Assembly (NCBI GenBank): GCA_004212095.1
Contig: RXIJ01000033.1
Location: 1 to 43,014 of the forward strand
Origin: Methanosarcinales archaeon
GTDB lineage: Archaea; Halobacteriota; Methanosarcinia; Methanosarcinales; EX4572-44
Direction of reading: 5' to 3'
Length of the DNA: 43,014 bases
Position numbers and translations under genes: made by a program. Numbering within the stretch: the stretch's first letter is position 1; every line of letters begins with the position of its first letter. Under the pieces are notes generated by a model. That model was not told the origin of the DNA. It worked only from the letters and a program-made list of their open reading frames with translations, and searched no databases. This document shows, piece by piece, positions 18,617-27,789 of this stretch.

Positions 18617-20441
18617 AGGCGGATATTGTCAAAAAATACTCGAAATGGATTTATCTAAAAACAAAAAGCATGTTATAGAAGTATCTGATAATTTCGCTGT
18701 AAAATATGTTGGTGGGCGTGGCTGGGGTGCTCGCATCATCTGGGAAAACCTCGAACAGATCAAAGATCCGCTTTCTCCTTCAAACATTGTTGTAATAGCA
18801 CCAGGCCCCCTTAGCGGCTTGTACCTGCCAGCTTCCGGGAAAACCTCCTTTTCATCTATCTCGCCTGCTACAGGATTGTATGCTGACAGCAACATGGGCG
18901 GCATGTTCGCAGTTGAGATTAAACAGGCCGGGTACGATGCAATAATCATTCGTGGTCGGGCAGAGAAACTTTCTTATCTATTCATTGATGATGATTGTGT
19001 TGAATTAAAAAGTGCAAAAAAGTACAAAGGTCTTGGATGCACTGAGACTGAACGTCACTTAAAAGAGGATCTTGGCGATGAAACACTTCGAATAGCAACA
19101 ATTGGTCCTGCTGGTGAAAATCTGGTCAAGTTCTCATGCATCAACAGCGAGTGGAGCAGGAATGCCGGACGCACTGGCATGGGGGCAATCTTTGGTTCAA
19201 AAAACCTGAAAGCAATAGTAATTCGCGGCACAAAAGATCTCCCTGTTTTTGATTTAACACGACTTGTGGAACTTGGCGAACATGCCTACAAAACTCTAAA
19301 AAGTCACCGGTTATTTGAATTCTGGCAGCGCCAGGGTCTGATGACTGTTGTTGATTATGCAAATGCTGCTGGCATCATGCCAACCCATAACTTTAAAGAT
19401 ACTTGCTTTGACGATGCTGATAAAATAAATGGCGAGGTAATGGAAACCTTCTATAAAATTGGGGATACCGCATGTTACGCCTGTCCAATGACCTGTGGAA
19501 ATGTTAACCTTGTGAAAGAGGGCAAGTATGCAGGCACTGTAACCGAGGGACCGGAATATGAAACAGCTTGCATGTTCGGTTCAAACGTGGGAATTAATGA
19601 TTTCGCAGCCGTACTTAGAGCTAACTATCTCTGTGATGAATATGGAGTTGATACGATCTCGACAGGAAACTTGATTGCAGCAGTAATCGAAGCTTATGAA
19701 AAAGGGATTCTAACACTTGACGAGCTTGGTGGCATGGCACTCCACTGGGGAGACTCTGATTCAATCATGGAACTGATCAGAAAAATCGGTAAGCGTGAAG
19801 GCATAGGAAATGTCATTGCAGAAGGATCGTACGGGCTGATAAAAAAATGGCCAGCTATCAAACAACTCATATCGCAGGTGAAAGGACTTGAACAGTCGTC
19901 CTACGATGTGCGCTCTGCTATCACGATGGCACTTTCCTATGGCACATCAGATATTGGGGGACACCATGCACGAGCATGGACCATAGCAAAGGAACTGGAA
20001 GTTGGTTCCGACTGGACACTCGATGAAAAAGCGGAAATTGTGATATATCAGCAGACAGTACGCCCACTTTTCGATATGCTTGGCGTATGCAGACTCCCAT
20101 GGGTAGAACTTGGATTTAGTGAAAGCGCTTATGCAGAGTTCTACAGTGCAGCAACAGGCATAGAGACAGGTTTGGAAGAACTTCTTAAAAGGTCAGAAGC
20201 TGTGTATAACATCACCCGTGCAATTAATATCAAGCTCGGTGCAACGATAAAAGATGATTTTCCATCATGGCGATGCTTCAACGAGCCAATAAAAACAGGA
20301 CCACTGGCAGGAAAAAAATTAGAGATGGAAGAGTATACAAAAATCCTCCAGTTGTACTACAACAAAAGAGGCTGGAATGAAAACGGGGTTCCTCTGCCAA
20401 AAACTCTTGACAGGTTGGAACTAACCGATATTGAAATATGA
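18606..20441 (+). CDS. aldehyde ferredoxin oxidoreductase family (tungsten-dependent)
   Basis: KYVGGRGWGARIIWENL, GPLSGLYLPASGKTSFSSISPATGLYADSNMGG, CYACPMTCGN, GPEYETACMFGSNVG. Confidence 0.95.
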   Translation: MTIKGGYCQKILEMDLSKNKKHVIEVSDNFAVKYVGGRGWGARIIWENLEQIKDPLSPSNIVVIAPGPLSGLYLPASGKTSFSSISPATGLYADSNMGGMFAVEIKQAGYDAIIIRGRAEKLSYLFIDDDCVELKSAKKYKGLGCTETERHLKEDLGDETLRIATIGPAGENLVKFSCINSEWSRNAGRTGMGAIFGSKNLKAIVIRGTKDLPVFDLTRLVELGEHAYKTLKSHRLFEFWQRQGLMTVVDYANAAGIMPTHNFKDTCFDDADKINGEVMETFYKIGDTACYACPMTCGNVNLVKEGKYAGTVTEGPEYETACMFGSNVGINDFAAVLRANYLCDEYGVDTISTGNLIAAVIEAYEKGILTLDELGGMALHWGDSDSIMELIRKIGKREGIGNVIAEGSYGLIKKWPAIKQLISQVKGLEQSSYDVRSAITMALSYGTSDIGGHHARAWTIAKELEVGSDWTLDEKAEIVIYQQTVRPLFDMLGVCRLPWVELGFSESAYAEFYSAATGIETGLEELLKRSEAVYNITRAINIKLGATIKDDFPSWRCFNEPIKTGPLAGKKLEMEEYTKILQLYYNKRGWNENGVPLPKTLDRLELTDIEI

Positions 20442-21268
20442 GTGTGGGCTTTGTGAGAGTTGCATTCAAGCTTGCTTATATTGGCACTAAATATTTAGGT
20501 TTCCAGTTGCAGCCAGCGCAGCTTACGACAATTGAGTCTGCAATTTTTAAAGCACTAACAGATACTGGCATCATCGAAAGCCTCAGGATAGCAGGATATC
20601 AAAGTTCCGGTCGCACCGATCAGGGAGTGCATGCTACAGGACAGGTCATAGCATTTAACACCAGAAAAAGAGAACTTGCCGTACCAAGAATTTTTAATAG
20701 CAAACTTCCAAAAGATATATGGGCATGGGCATACGCAGGGGTTGCTGATGATTTTGACCCGCGAAGGGCTGCTATCTTTCGCGTGTATCGTTATATGATC
20801 TGGGGCATGTATGATATGCCAATGATGAGACGCGCTACAAAAATTTTGAGCGGCACACACGATTTCTCGAATTTTTTGACACAGGACAACGATGAACGCA
20901 GTACCGTAAGGACCATACATCGTATAGACATTCGAGTAAGTGGCGGCTTTACCATACTGGATGTTACAGCTAATAGTTTCGCATGGCACATGGTTAGAAA
21001 AATAGCCACAGCCCTTGCAATGATTGGAAGTGGAATACGTGACAATGAGTGGTTGATCCAGATGCTTGAGCCTGCTAAGTTTGAAGAGGGACTAAAACCA
21101 GCACCAGCACACGGACTTATACTGAGAAACGTTGAATATGAAAACATTAAGTGGGTTCTAGACAACTATTCAATGAAAAGATCTGCAGAAAAACTTAAAG
21201 AACGCCTCTCATGGCACAGCACCATGTCAGAGATATTAAAAGAGATGCAGACTACCATGCTCAAATAA
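20438..21268 (+). CDS. truA: tRNA pseudouridine synthase A
   Basis: YIGTKYLGFQLQP, SSGRTDQGVHATGQVIAFNT, FDPRRAAIFRVYRYMIW, NSFAWHMVRKIATAL. Confidence 0.95.
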   Translation: MSVGFVRVAFKLAYIGTKYLGFQLQPAQLTTIESAIFKALTDTGIIESLRIAGYQSSGRTDQGVHATGQVIAFNTRKRELAVPRIFNSKLPKDIWAWAYAGVADDFDPRRAAIFRVYRYMIWGMYDMPMMRRATKILSGTHDFSNFLTQDNDERSTVRTIHRIDIRVSGGFTILDVTANSFAWHMVRKIATALAMIGSGIRDNEWLIQMLEPAKFEEGLKPAPAHGLILRNVEYENIKWVLDNYSMKRSAEKLKERLSWHSTMSEILKEMQTTMLK

Positions 21269-21269
21269 T

Positions 21270-22304
21270 ATGCACATTTGTTTCGAGCTTTCTGGTGAGA
21301 ACAGGACACTGCCAGCAGCAGAGGTATACGCATCTCTCTCTGCAGAAGAAATAGGATATCGTGTGGTAAAACAGGATCAAAGAGTGATTATCCTAAACAT
21401 AGACAAAAACAATGTAACAAAACTGCAATTACTTAGAGAGCGACTATCAATGACCCATCGCCTCTACCAGGTGATAACCACATCTGCACCAGAAAAACAA
21501 GCAGTACTTGATGCAATCAACCGAACAGATTTATCCGGTTTTATCAAACAGGGTCAAACATATTGTGTGCGGGTGCGTAGATTGCAGTGTTGTCCACTGA
21601 TCAAAACGCCACAGGTGCTTGAACCGGAGATAGGCGAAATCATATACAGATATGGCAACAGGGCAGACCTTCAAACTCCGGATGTGTGCTTTAAACTGTT
21701 GCTTATTTCAAAGATTGCTATTTTTGGAATATTATTGCAGCAAATCAATCGCTCGTCATTTGGAGAGCGAAAGCCGATGAACAAACCGTTTTTTTATCCC
21801 GGCGTCCTCATGCCGCGCATATCACGGACGCTCATCAACCTGTGTGAGATTAAAAAAAACGAGCTCTTGCTTGACCCTTTCTGTGGAACGGCTGGAATAC
21901 TTGTAGAGGCAGGACTCCTAAATGTTGATGTGATAGGTTCGGACATCCAACGGAAAATCGTTTCCGGAGCAAAAATGAACCTTGAATATTACCTGAAAAA
22001 ATACACTCTTATGTACCAGGATGCAGCACATCTTGCACTGAAAGATGAAAGCATTGATGTTGTTGTCACTGATCCGCCCTATGGGCGTTCAACTCGCATA
22101 AAAGGCGTGGAGACAAAAAAATTAATTGAAGATGCAGTAAAAGAGATATGGCGTGTGTTGAAAAAAGGAAAAAAAGCAGGAATAATATACAAGGAGGAAA
22201 TAGATGGCCTGATAACAGGAGCAGGTTTTTCCATAGTAGAATACCATCAGGAACGGGTACATAAAAGTCTGACCAGGCACATGTACATTATAAAAAAGGA
22301 GTGA
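21270..22304 (+). CDS. tRNA (guanine10-N2)-dimethyltransferase (Trm-G10-like)
   Basis: RSSFGERKPMNKPFFYPGVLMPRISRTLINL, DPFCGTAGILVEAGLL, VVTDPPYGRSTRIKG. Confidence 0.92.
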   Translation: MHICFELSGENRTLPAAEVYASLSAEEIGYRVVKQDQRVIILNIDKNNVTKLQLLRERLSMTHRLYQVITTSAPEKQAVLDAINRTDLSGFIKQGQTYCVRVRRLQCCPLIKTPQVLEPEIGEIIYRYGNRADLQTPDVCFKLLLISKIAIFGILLQQINRSSFGERKPMNKPFFYPGVLMPRISRTLINLCEIKKNELLLDPFCGTAGILVEAGLLNVDVIGSDIQRKIVSGAKMNLEYYLKKYTLMYQDAAHLALKDESIDVVVTDPPYGRSTRIKGVETKKLIEDAVKEIWRVLKKGKKAGIIYKEEIDGLITGAGFSIVEYHQERVHKSLTRHMYIIKKE

Positions 22305-22330
22305 GTGGAGACTGGTTTTTTTTATATCCA

Positions 22331-22404
22331 CTGCACAACTTCGTTGTGCAGAGATTAACCTAACAACTACACAACTTCGTTGTGTAAAAAACAACTCTTG
22401 ATTA
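22331..22404. repeat. composite hairpin element, inverted orientation
   Basis: CTGCACAA-CTTCG-TTGTGCAG (22331-22351), agattaacctaac spacer, TACACAA-CTTCG-TTGTGTA (22368-22386), then aaaaacaact linker and CTTGATTA. Confidence 0.85.
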
Positions 22405-22649
22405 TGTGAGCGTTTCAGCAACTTAATTTTTAGGGGAGGGTTGTAAACTCTCCGGGTGTTGGTGCTCATTATAGAAATATCCATGTTGGAACACCCGTAT
22501 CTTCTTTTTAAATCTGATTTTGTCCTACAATTCACGTTTTTATCCAAAAATGAATCGAAAAATCTATGTATAAGGAAAACAAAGTATGTACAATGAGTGT
22601 TACAATGTTATCTATTTTGAAAACAAACATCTCGTAGATTCAGCTTCTC

Positions 22650-23414
22650 TTGTCTGATTTTCCCAACGGTACCCCGGAACCAGAGAAAATCATATCAGAG
22701 CGATTTTCGATGGATAATAAACCGTATCATGTGAATAAGGAAGTGATTCTCTTAACAGATAATCATTTTGAACTTGTTAATCCGATTTGTCCATATTGTG
22801 GCTCTTATCATGTGATTCGGCAGGAGTTACGGGAGCAAAGTCCGATACTGGGTGAGTTTGGATATTGTGAGATCTATATGAGGCGTTATTTGTGTAAAAA
22901 ATGCAACAAAAAGTTTGTAACCCAGTTAAACTTAATCATAGAGTCGAATCATCGATATGCATCGATATTCAAAGGGAAAATAGATTACACAACAGTTTAC
23001 AACTTTTTAAAATTAGTATTTGCAGATAAACCGCTTATCACAATAATAACGGATCACAAGAGGCTGTATAATAGCATAATCGAGAAAATGGGAGCTTTAC
23101 ATCAATTATGCGTATTCTATCTATTCAAAATGATAAAAAAGGATGTGTATGATCGTTTGAAGTCTAAAGCTGTCTCATATTGGAATAAAATCAAATTATG
23201 CATCTATTTCACAAAAATTAAGGAAATATTCAGGACATGCAATTTTGATATTGCAATAGAAAGATTAAATAAATTATTATATATAATCAAGCATAATTCA
23301 CCACACAAAGGTATGTCCAGGTGTCTTACCTTCATTCCAAACTCAACCGTTGGCCAGTACTGGTTGAGTTTTGGGTCATCAGTTCTGGCAGGGAAAGTTA
23401 CATATCTCATGTGA
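22650..23414 (+). pseudogene. transposase-like ORF with apparent internal deletion and an atypical C-terminus
   Basis: N-terminal Zn ribbon CPYCGSYHVIRQ...RRYLCKKCNKKFVTQL, then FLKLVFADKPLITIITDHKRLYNSIIEKMGALHQLCVFYLFKMI. The DDE core looks shortened. Confidence 0.55.
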
Positions 23415-23450
23415 GGAATGGTTGATACTATATCAATCGAGGAGTATTGT

Positions 23451-24350
23451 ATGAAATTAAATGAGTTTTTAACAAGTAAAAATGTTGACAGTGGACTTGC
23501 AGAGCTTGTTGAGTTACTTGCTGAGCAGTCACAGACTATCAAAAGAGGTTTTCTTGGGCACACAGAAGATGTTGCAGGCACCATCAATATTTATGGTGAG
23601 GAGCAGCTTGTACTGGATAAATGGGCAGATGAAGTAATAGTAAGCTCACTGCAAAAATCAAAACTTGCACACTGGATAACTTCTGAAGAACAGCCGGAAG
23701 TAATTGAAATTGAAGATGCGAAACATAATTTTGGAATAACCCTTGATCCACTTGATGGATCATCGTTGATACCAGTAAATCTTACAGTAGGAACAATCAT
23801 AGGCATCTATCCCGGGGAAGTGCTTCACCCAGGTAAAAACATGATCTCTGCTATGTATTTCCTTTATGGGCCCCTAACCACACTTACTATATCGATCGCT
23901 GGAGGAGTGCATGATTTTGTGCTTGACCGTAACAATGAATACATCCTGCAAAAGGAGAATCTCACCATTCCGGATGGTAAAATATATGCATCCGGAGCAC
24001 TCAGAAAAGATTGGCTCCCCTCCCACACCACCTATGTCAACCAGCTCGAAGAAGAAGGATATAAACTGCGATACAGCGGCTCGTTCGTAGCAGACGTACA
24101 CCAGATACTTCACAAAGGTGGAATATTTTCTTATCCAGCGTATAAAGGCAAAGAGTCAGGCAAACTACGTTTACTGGTTGAAGCAAACCCACTTGGGAAA
24201 ATCGTCACAGATGCTGGCGGCGCTATTAGCAATGGAAAAGAAAACATTCTTGATGTTATGCCAACGGCGATATCAAATAGAACACCTATATATATCGGAG
24301 GCAAAAAAGAGATTGAACAAATTGAAGACATTGTTAAAAAAGCTGCTTGA
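23451..24350 (+). CDS. fbp: fructose-1,6-bisphosphatase class I
   Basis: GEEQLVLDKWADE, GITLDPLDGSSLIPVNLTVGTIIGIYPG, LRYSGSFVADVHQILHKGGIFSYPA. Confidence 0.92.
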   Translation: MKLNEFLTSKNVDSGLAELVELLAEQSQTIKRGFLGHTEDVAGTINIYGEEQLVLDKWADEVIVSSLQKSKLAHWITSEEQPEVIEIEDAKHNFGITLDPLDGSSLIPVNLTVGTIIGIYPGEVLHPGKNMISAMYFLYGPLTTLTISIAGGVHDFVLDRNNEYILQKENLTIPDGKIYASGALRKDWLPSHTTYVNQLEEEGYKLRYSGSFVADVHQILHKGGIFSYPAYKGKESGKLRLLVEANPLGKIVTDAGGAISNGKENILDVMPTAISNRTPIYIGGKKEIEQIEDIVKKAA

Positions 24351-24373
24351 CTGCACAGGTCGATTTTTAAGTA

Positions 24374-24546
24374 CTTGATTACTTCGTAATCAAGAGTTAT
24401 TTTCTGTACAGCGAAGTTGTGCAGTGCTTTCGTAATCAAGAGTTATTTTCTGTACAGCGAAGTTGTGCAGTGCTTTCGTAATCAAGAGTTATTTTCTGTA
24501 CAGCGAAGTTGTGCAGTGCTTTCGTAATCAAGAGTTATTTTCTGCA
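24374..24546. repeat. tandem array of the composite hairpin element, 46-bp period
   Basis: Full element CTTGATTA-CTTCG-TAATCAAG-AGTTATTTT-CTGTACAG-CGAAG-TTGTGCAG at 24374-24424. The cgtaatcaagagttattttctgtacagcgaagttgtgcagtgcttt period starts at 24385, 24431, 24477 and 24523 (last copy partial). Confidence 0.97.
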
Positions 24547-24644
24547 CTCGATTGCTAGTGCACTCGAGAGATATCATCTATGCAAAAGCTGTGCTTTGCA
24601 GGTGTGCAGGTATGCAAGGAATGTTTTATTAAGAAGGTTTTATT

Positions 24645-26387
24645 ATGGAAATTATTAAGGTCAAAGACTTAACAAAAAAATACAAAATAAAAAACACCGG
24701 TGATGTTGTTGTTGGACTAAACAATGTATCCTTTACAATGAACGAAGGAGAGACACTTGGAGTAATTGGAAAAAGTGGCGCAGGAAAGTCAACACTGCTC
24801 CATATACTAAGAGGTATTGAAGAGTTTGACGAAGGAGAAGCTACTATTGATGGGGTAAGGCTAACACCAGATTCTCCCAGCAGCGATTTTTCAAAGGTGC
24901 ATAAAAAAACTGCCATGCATTCCCAGCGATCTTTTGCATTATGGGGGCAGTCGATTTTACACAATGTGATGCGAAAAATCTGTGCAGCGCAAAAGGGATC
25001 TGAAGAGCTTCCGGAGCAGGACAGTACAGATTATGAATCCATCAAAGATGAGGCAATGGAAATCATAGAACTCGTTGGATTAAAAAATAAATATAAATAT
25101 TATTACAATATTTTAAGTGGTGGCGAAAAACAGCAGGTACTGCTTGCCCGTCAACTCGCATTTAAACCAAGAGTGCTTCTTCTTGACGAACCAGCCACTA
25201 TGGCAGATCCAATTACACGAAAAAACATTATCGATACCATAAAAAAAATACACGAAAAACTTGGACTCAGTACTGTATTGGTGTCTCATATGCCAGAAGT
25301 ACACGAATACCTTTCAGACCGGCTAATAATGCTTGAAAATGGATGTATTGTGAACGAAGGCTCAACATCCAAAGTGCTTGAAGAATTCACCAGGCAAATC
25401 ACAGAACCAGTACCACTTGAACCAATAACCTCCAAAACTGAAAAGATTATGCGGCTTAAAAACGTATATAAAAAATATCGTTTAGTCACAAGCAGTGAAC
25501 TGGTACAAACCATCGAAATGAAAAGCATCAACTTTTCCATACCAAAAGGCATAATAATGGCAATGATCGGACCTTCGGCAAAGGGAAAAACAGTGCTCAT
25601 TCGACTGCTTGGTGGGATTGAAAAACCAGACGATGGTGAAGTACTTGTTAATGTTGGTGGCGAATGGATTGATATTTCCAAGTACGGACGAAAGTCTATC
25701 ATCGCACGCCAGAAGGTAGAGGTCATGCACCAGGAATTTGGATTAATGTACAATGAAACAATATCAGAACAATTTGCCTATCGTCTGGGCTTAAAAAGCA
25801 TCGAAACAATCGATAGAGCTATGGCACAGGCAGAAGAGCTTGGTATCACAGACCTGAAACTTGATGTATTGTACAGACTTGCTGACCTTCCGGAAGACGA
25901 GGCAAAAGCAGCACTTAAAAAAATGGGGCTCGAAGCCGACATATTCTCTGAGCTGTTTCCAAGCTTTCCCGAAACAGAAGCAAGAAACGTAGCAAAACCA
26001 GTGCTTGAAGCATTGAATCTTTCGGAAGATATACTTGATCGTCACACTCATGAATTAAGCTGCGGTGAAGAGGTTAGAGTAGCAATTGCACTGCACATGG
26101 TGAGCAAACCGGAAATATTGCTTCTTGATGAACCTTTCGGAGATTTGGATCCATTATCTCTCAGGGATGTGCTGAATGCCATTAAAAAACTCAATAAAGA
26201 ACTCAAAACAACAATCATTGTAGTCAGTCATCAACTCGATGCAGTAAAAGAGATAGCACATGAAGCTGTGTTCATTGAAGCAGGCATCACCAGATGGGGT
26301 GAACCGGAAGAAGTCTGTGAAGTATTTTTGGAGCGAATGAGAGAGATAGAGGCTAATCCAGAGGAAAAAGAGATAGTAACTAATTAA
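24645..26387 (+). CDS. atwA: methyl-coenzyme M reductase system component A2-like double ABC ATPase
   Basis: Two NBDs (GKSGAGKST / GPSAKGKTV; SGGEKQQVLLARQL / SCGEEVRVAIALH) with A2-type inserts. Confidence 0.9.
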   Translation: MEIIKVKDLTKKYKIKNTGDVVVGLNNVSFTMNEGETLGVIGKSGAGKSTLLHILRGIEEFDEGEATIDGVRLTPDSPSSDFSKVHKKTAMHSQRSFALWGQSILHNVMRKICAAQKGSEELPEQDSTDYESIKDEAMEIIELVGLKNKYKYYYNILSGGEKQQVLLARQLAFKPRVLLLDEPATMADPITRKNIIDTIKKIHEKLGLSTVLVSHMPEVHEYLSDRLIMLENGCIVNEGSTSKVLEEFTRQITEPVPLEPITSKTEKIMRLKNVYKKYRLVTSSELVQTIEMKSINFSIPKGIIMAMIGPSAKGKTVLIRLLGGIEKPDDGEVLVNVGGEWIDISKYGRKSIIARQKVEVMHQEFGLMYNETISEQFAYRLGLKSIETIDRAMAQAEELGITDLKLDVLYRLADLPEDEAKAALKKMGLEADIFSELFPSFPETEARNVAKPVLEALNLSEDILDRHTHELSCGEEVRVAIALHMVSKPEILLLDEPFGDLDPLSLRDVLNAIKKLNKELKTTIIVVSHQLDAVKEIAHEAVFIEAGITRWGEPEEVCEVFLERMREIEANPEEKEIVTN

Positions 26388-26389
26388 GT

Positions 26390-27418
26390 ATGGTGCTGCG
26401 CACAATCGACTGGGACAGCGAAAAGAATACCATTCGCCTGTTGGATCAGACACTTCTACCAACAGAATACAAAACGATTGAGTGCAGCACGGTCAACTCC
26501 CTCTGTGAGGCAATTAAAACACTACGAGTCAGGGGCGCTCCCGCGATTGGGGCAGCAGGAGCGTACGGCATAGCACTTGCAGCACATAAAAGCAAAGCTT
26601 CTACAGCACTGGAATTATTAGATGAATTGGAATCCAAAGCAGCACAGATAAAGAGCACACGTCCAACAGCGTCAAACCTCTCTTTTTCAGTAGAACGAGT
26701 GATAAACACAATTAAATCGATTGCTGCTACAAAAGTAGATATAATCGATGTCGCCACCGAAGAAGCACAGCTAATTGCAGACGAAGACATTATCATCAAC
26801 AAAAAACTGAGTAAACATGGTGCAAAATTACTTGAAGATGGTGATACAGTGATGACACATTGCAATGCCGGACGATTTGCCTGTGTTGGTTGGGGAACTG
26901 CTCTTGGAGTGGTACGATCGGCAGTAGAAGATGGAAAAGAAATAAGAGTCGTTGCCTGCGAAACAAGACCTTTACACCAGGGAAGCCGTATCACCACGTA
27001 TGAACTGATGGAAGACAAAATACCAGTAACTCTGATCACTGACAGTACGGCAGGATACGTGATGCGTCGCGGGCTTGTTGACAAAGTAATCGTTGGAGCA
27101 GATAGAATTACAGAGGATGCTGTATTCAACAAAATTGGAACCTACACTCACAGCGTGCTTGCAAAGGAACATGACATCCCGTTCTGTGTTGCAGCACCAG
27201 CGTCCACTGTAGACTGCAAACACAGCGAGGACGAGATAACAATCGAAGAGCGAGACCCTGATGAGCTTCGATACTTCAAAGGAAGCCAGGTTGCTCCATA
27301 CAATGTGCCAGTATACAATCCCGCCTTTGATGCCACACCAATGGAAAACATAACTGCCGTAATCACAGAAAAAGGGGTATTCCAGCCGCCATTTCTAATA
27401 GAAGAGCTGATAATATAA
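26390..27418 (+). CDS. mtnA: S-methyl-5-thioribose-1-phosphate isomerase family
   Basis: LRVRGAPAIGAAGAYGIALAA, THCNAGRFACVGWGTALGV, ETRPLHQGSRITTYEL, VGADRITEDAVFNKIGTYTHSVLAKEHDIPF. Confidence 0.93.
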   Translation: MVLRTIDWDSEKNTIRLLDQTLLPTEYKTIECSTVNSLCEAIKTLRVRGAPAIGAAGAYGIALAAHKSKASTALELLDELESKAAQIKSTRPTASNLSFSVERVINTIKSIAATKVDIIDVATEEAQLIADEDIIINKKLSKHGAKLLEDGDTVMTHCNAGRFACVGWGTALGVVRSAVEDGKEIRVVACETRPLHQGSRITTYELMEDKIPVTLITDSTAGYVMRRGLVDKVIVGADRITEDAVFNKIGTYTHSVLAKEHDIPFCVAAPASTVDCKHSEDEITIEERDPDELRYFKGSQVAPYNVPVYNPAFDATPMENITAVITEKGVFQPPFLIEELII

Positions 27419-27488
27419 TTCTTGCAAGGGTGGTTCGATTTCTTGCTTGACGTATAAGAGGGTATAAACGCAACCACGTTCTCTTGCA

Positions 27489-27600
27489 CTTGATTGCTTG
27501 CGAGAGTCAAGAGTTATTTCTGCACAACGAAGTTGCTTGTTTCCGTCGCGCAAGGATGCACCGTTTTTGCTGCACAATCAAGAGTTATTTCTGAATAGCG
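27489..27600. repeat. one near-complete and one partial copy of the composite hairpin element
   Basis: cttgattgcttgcgagagtcaagagttatttctgcacaacgaagttgc (27489-27536) and aatcaagagttatttctgaatagcg (27576-27600). Confidence 0.8.
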
Positions 27601-27780
27601 GTCTGTTATAAGAATTATTGCTGTACCGCAGAACAGTAACGCAATAGTATACAGAGCACTAATCATACTAAGCTCATTAGGACCAAATACCAGCACAATA
27701 CCAAATGCCACAATCGTGGTAATGATATATAAAATAATAAAGTTCTTCAAATCCCCTGATTCATATTTGGTTTCTTTCAT
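27514..27780 (-). CDS. small membrane protein; C-terminal about 20 aa encoded by hairpin-element sequence
   Basis: FIILYIITTIVAFGIVLVFG / ISALYTIALLFCGTAIILITDRYSE, followed by ITLDCAAKTVHPCATETSNFVVQK read from the repeat. Confidence 0.5.
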   Translation of the reverse strand: MKETKYESGDLKNFIILYIITTIVAFGIVLVFGPNELSMISALYTIALLFCGTAIILITDRYSEITLDCAAKTVHPCATETSNFVVQK

Positions 27781-27789
27781 TTTATTTCC

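Noticed and set aside
26446-27132. 228-aa minus-strand ORF
   Set aside because: Antisense to mtnA; Ser-rich shadow translation with no recognisable domain.
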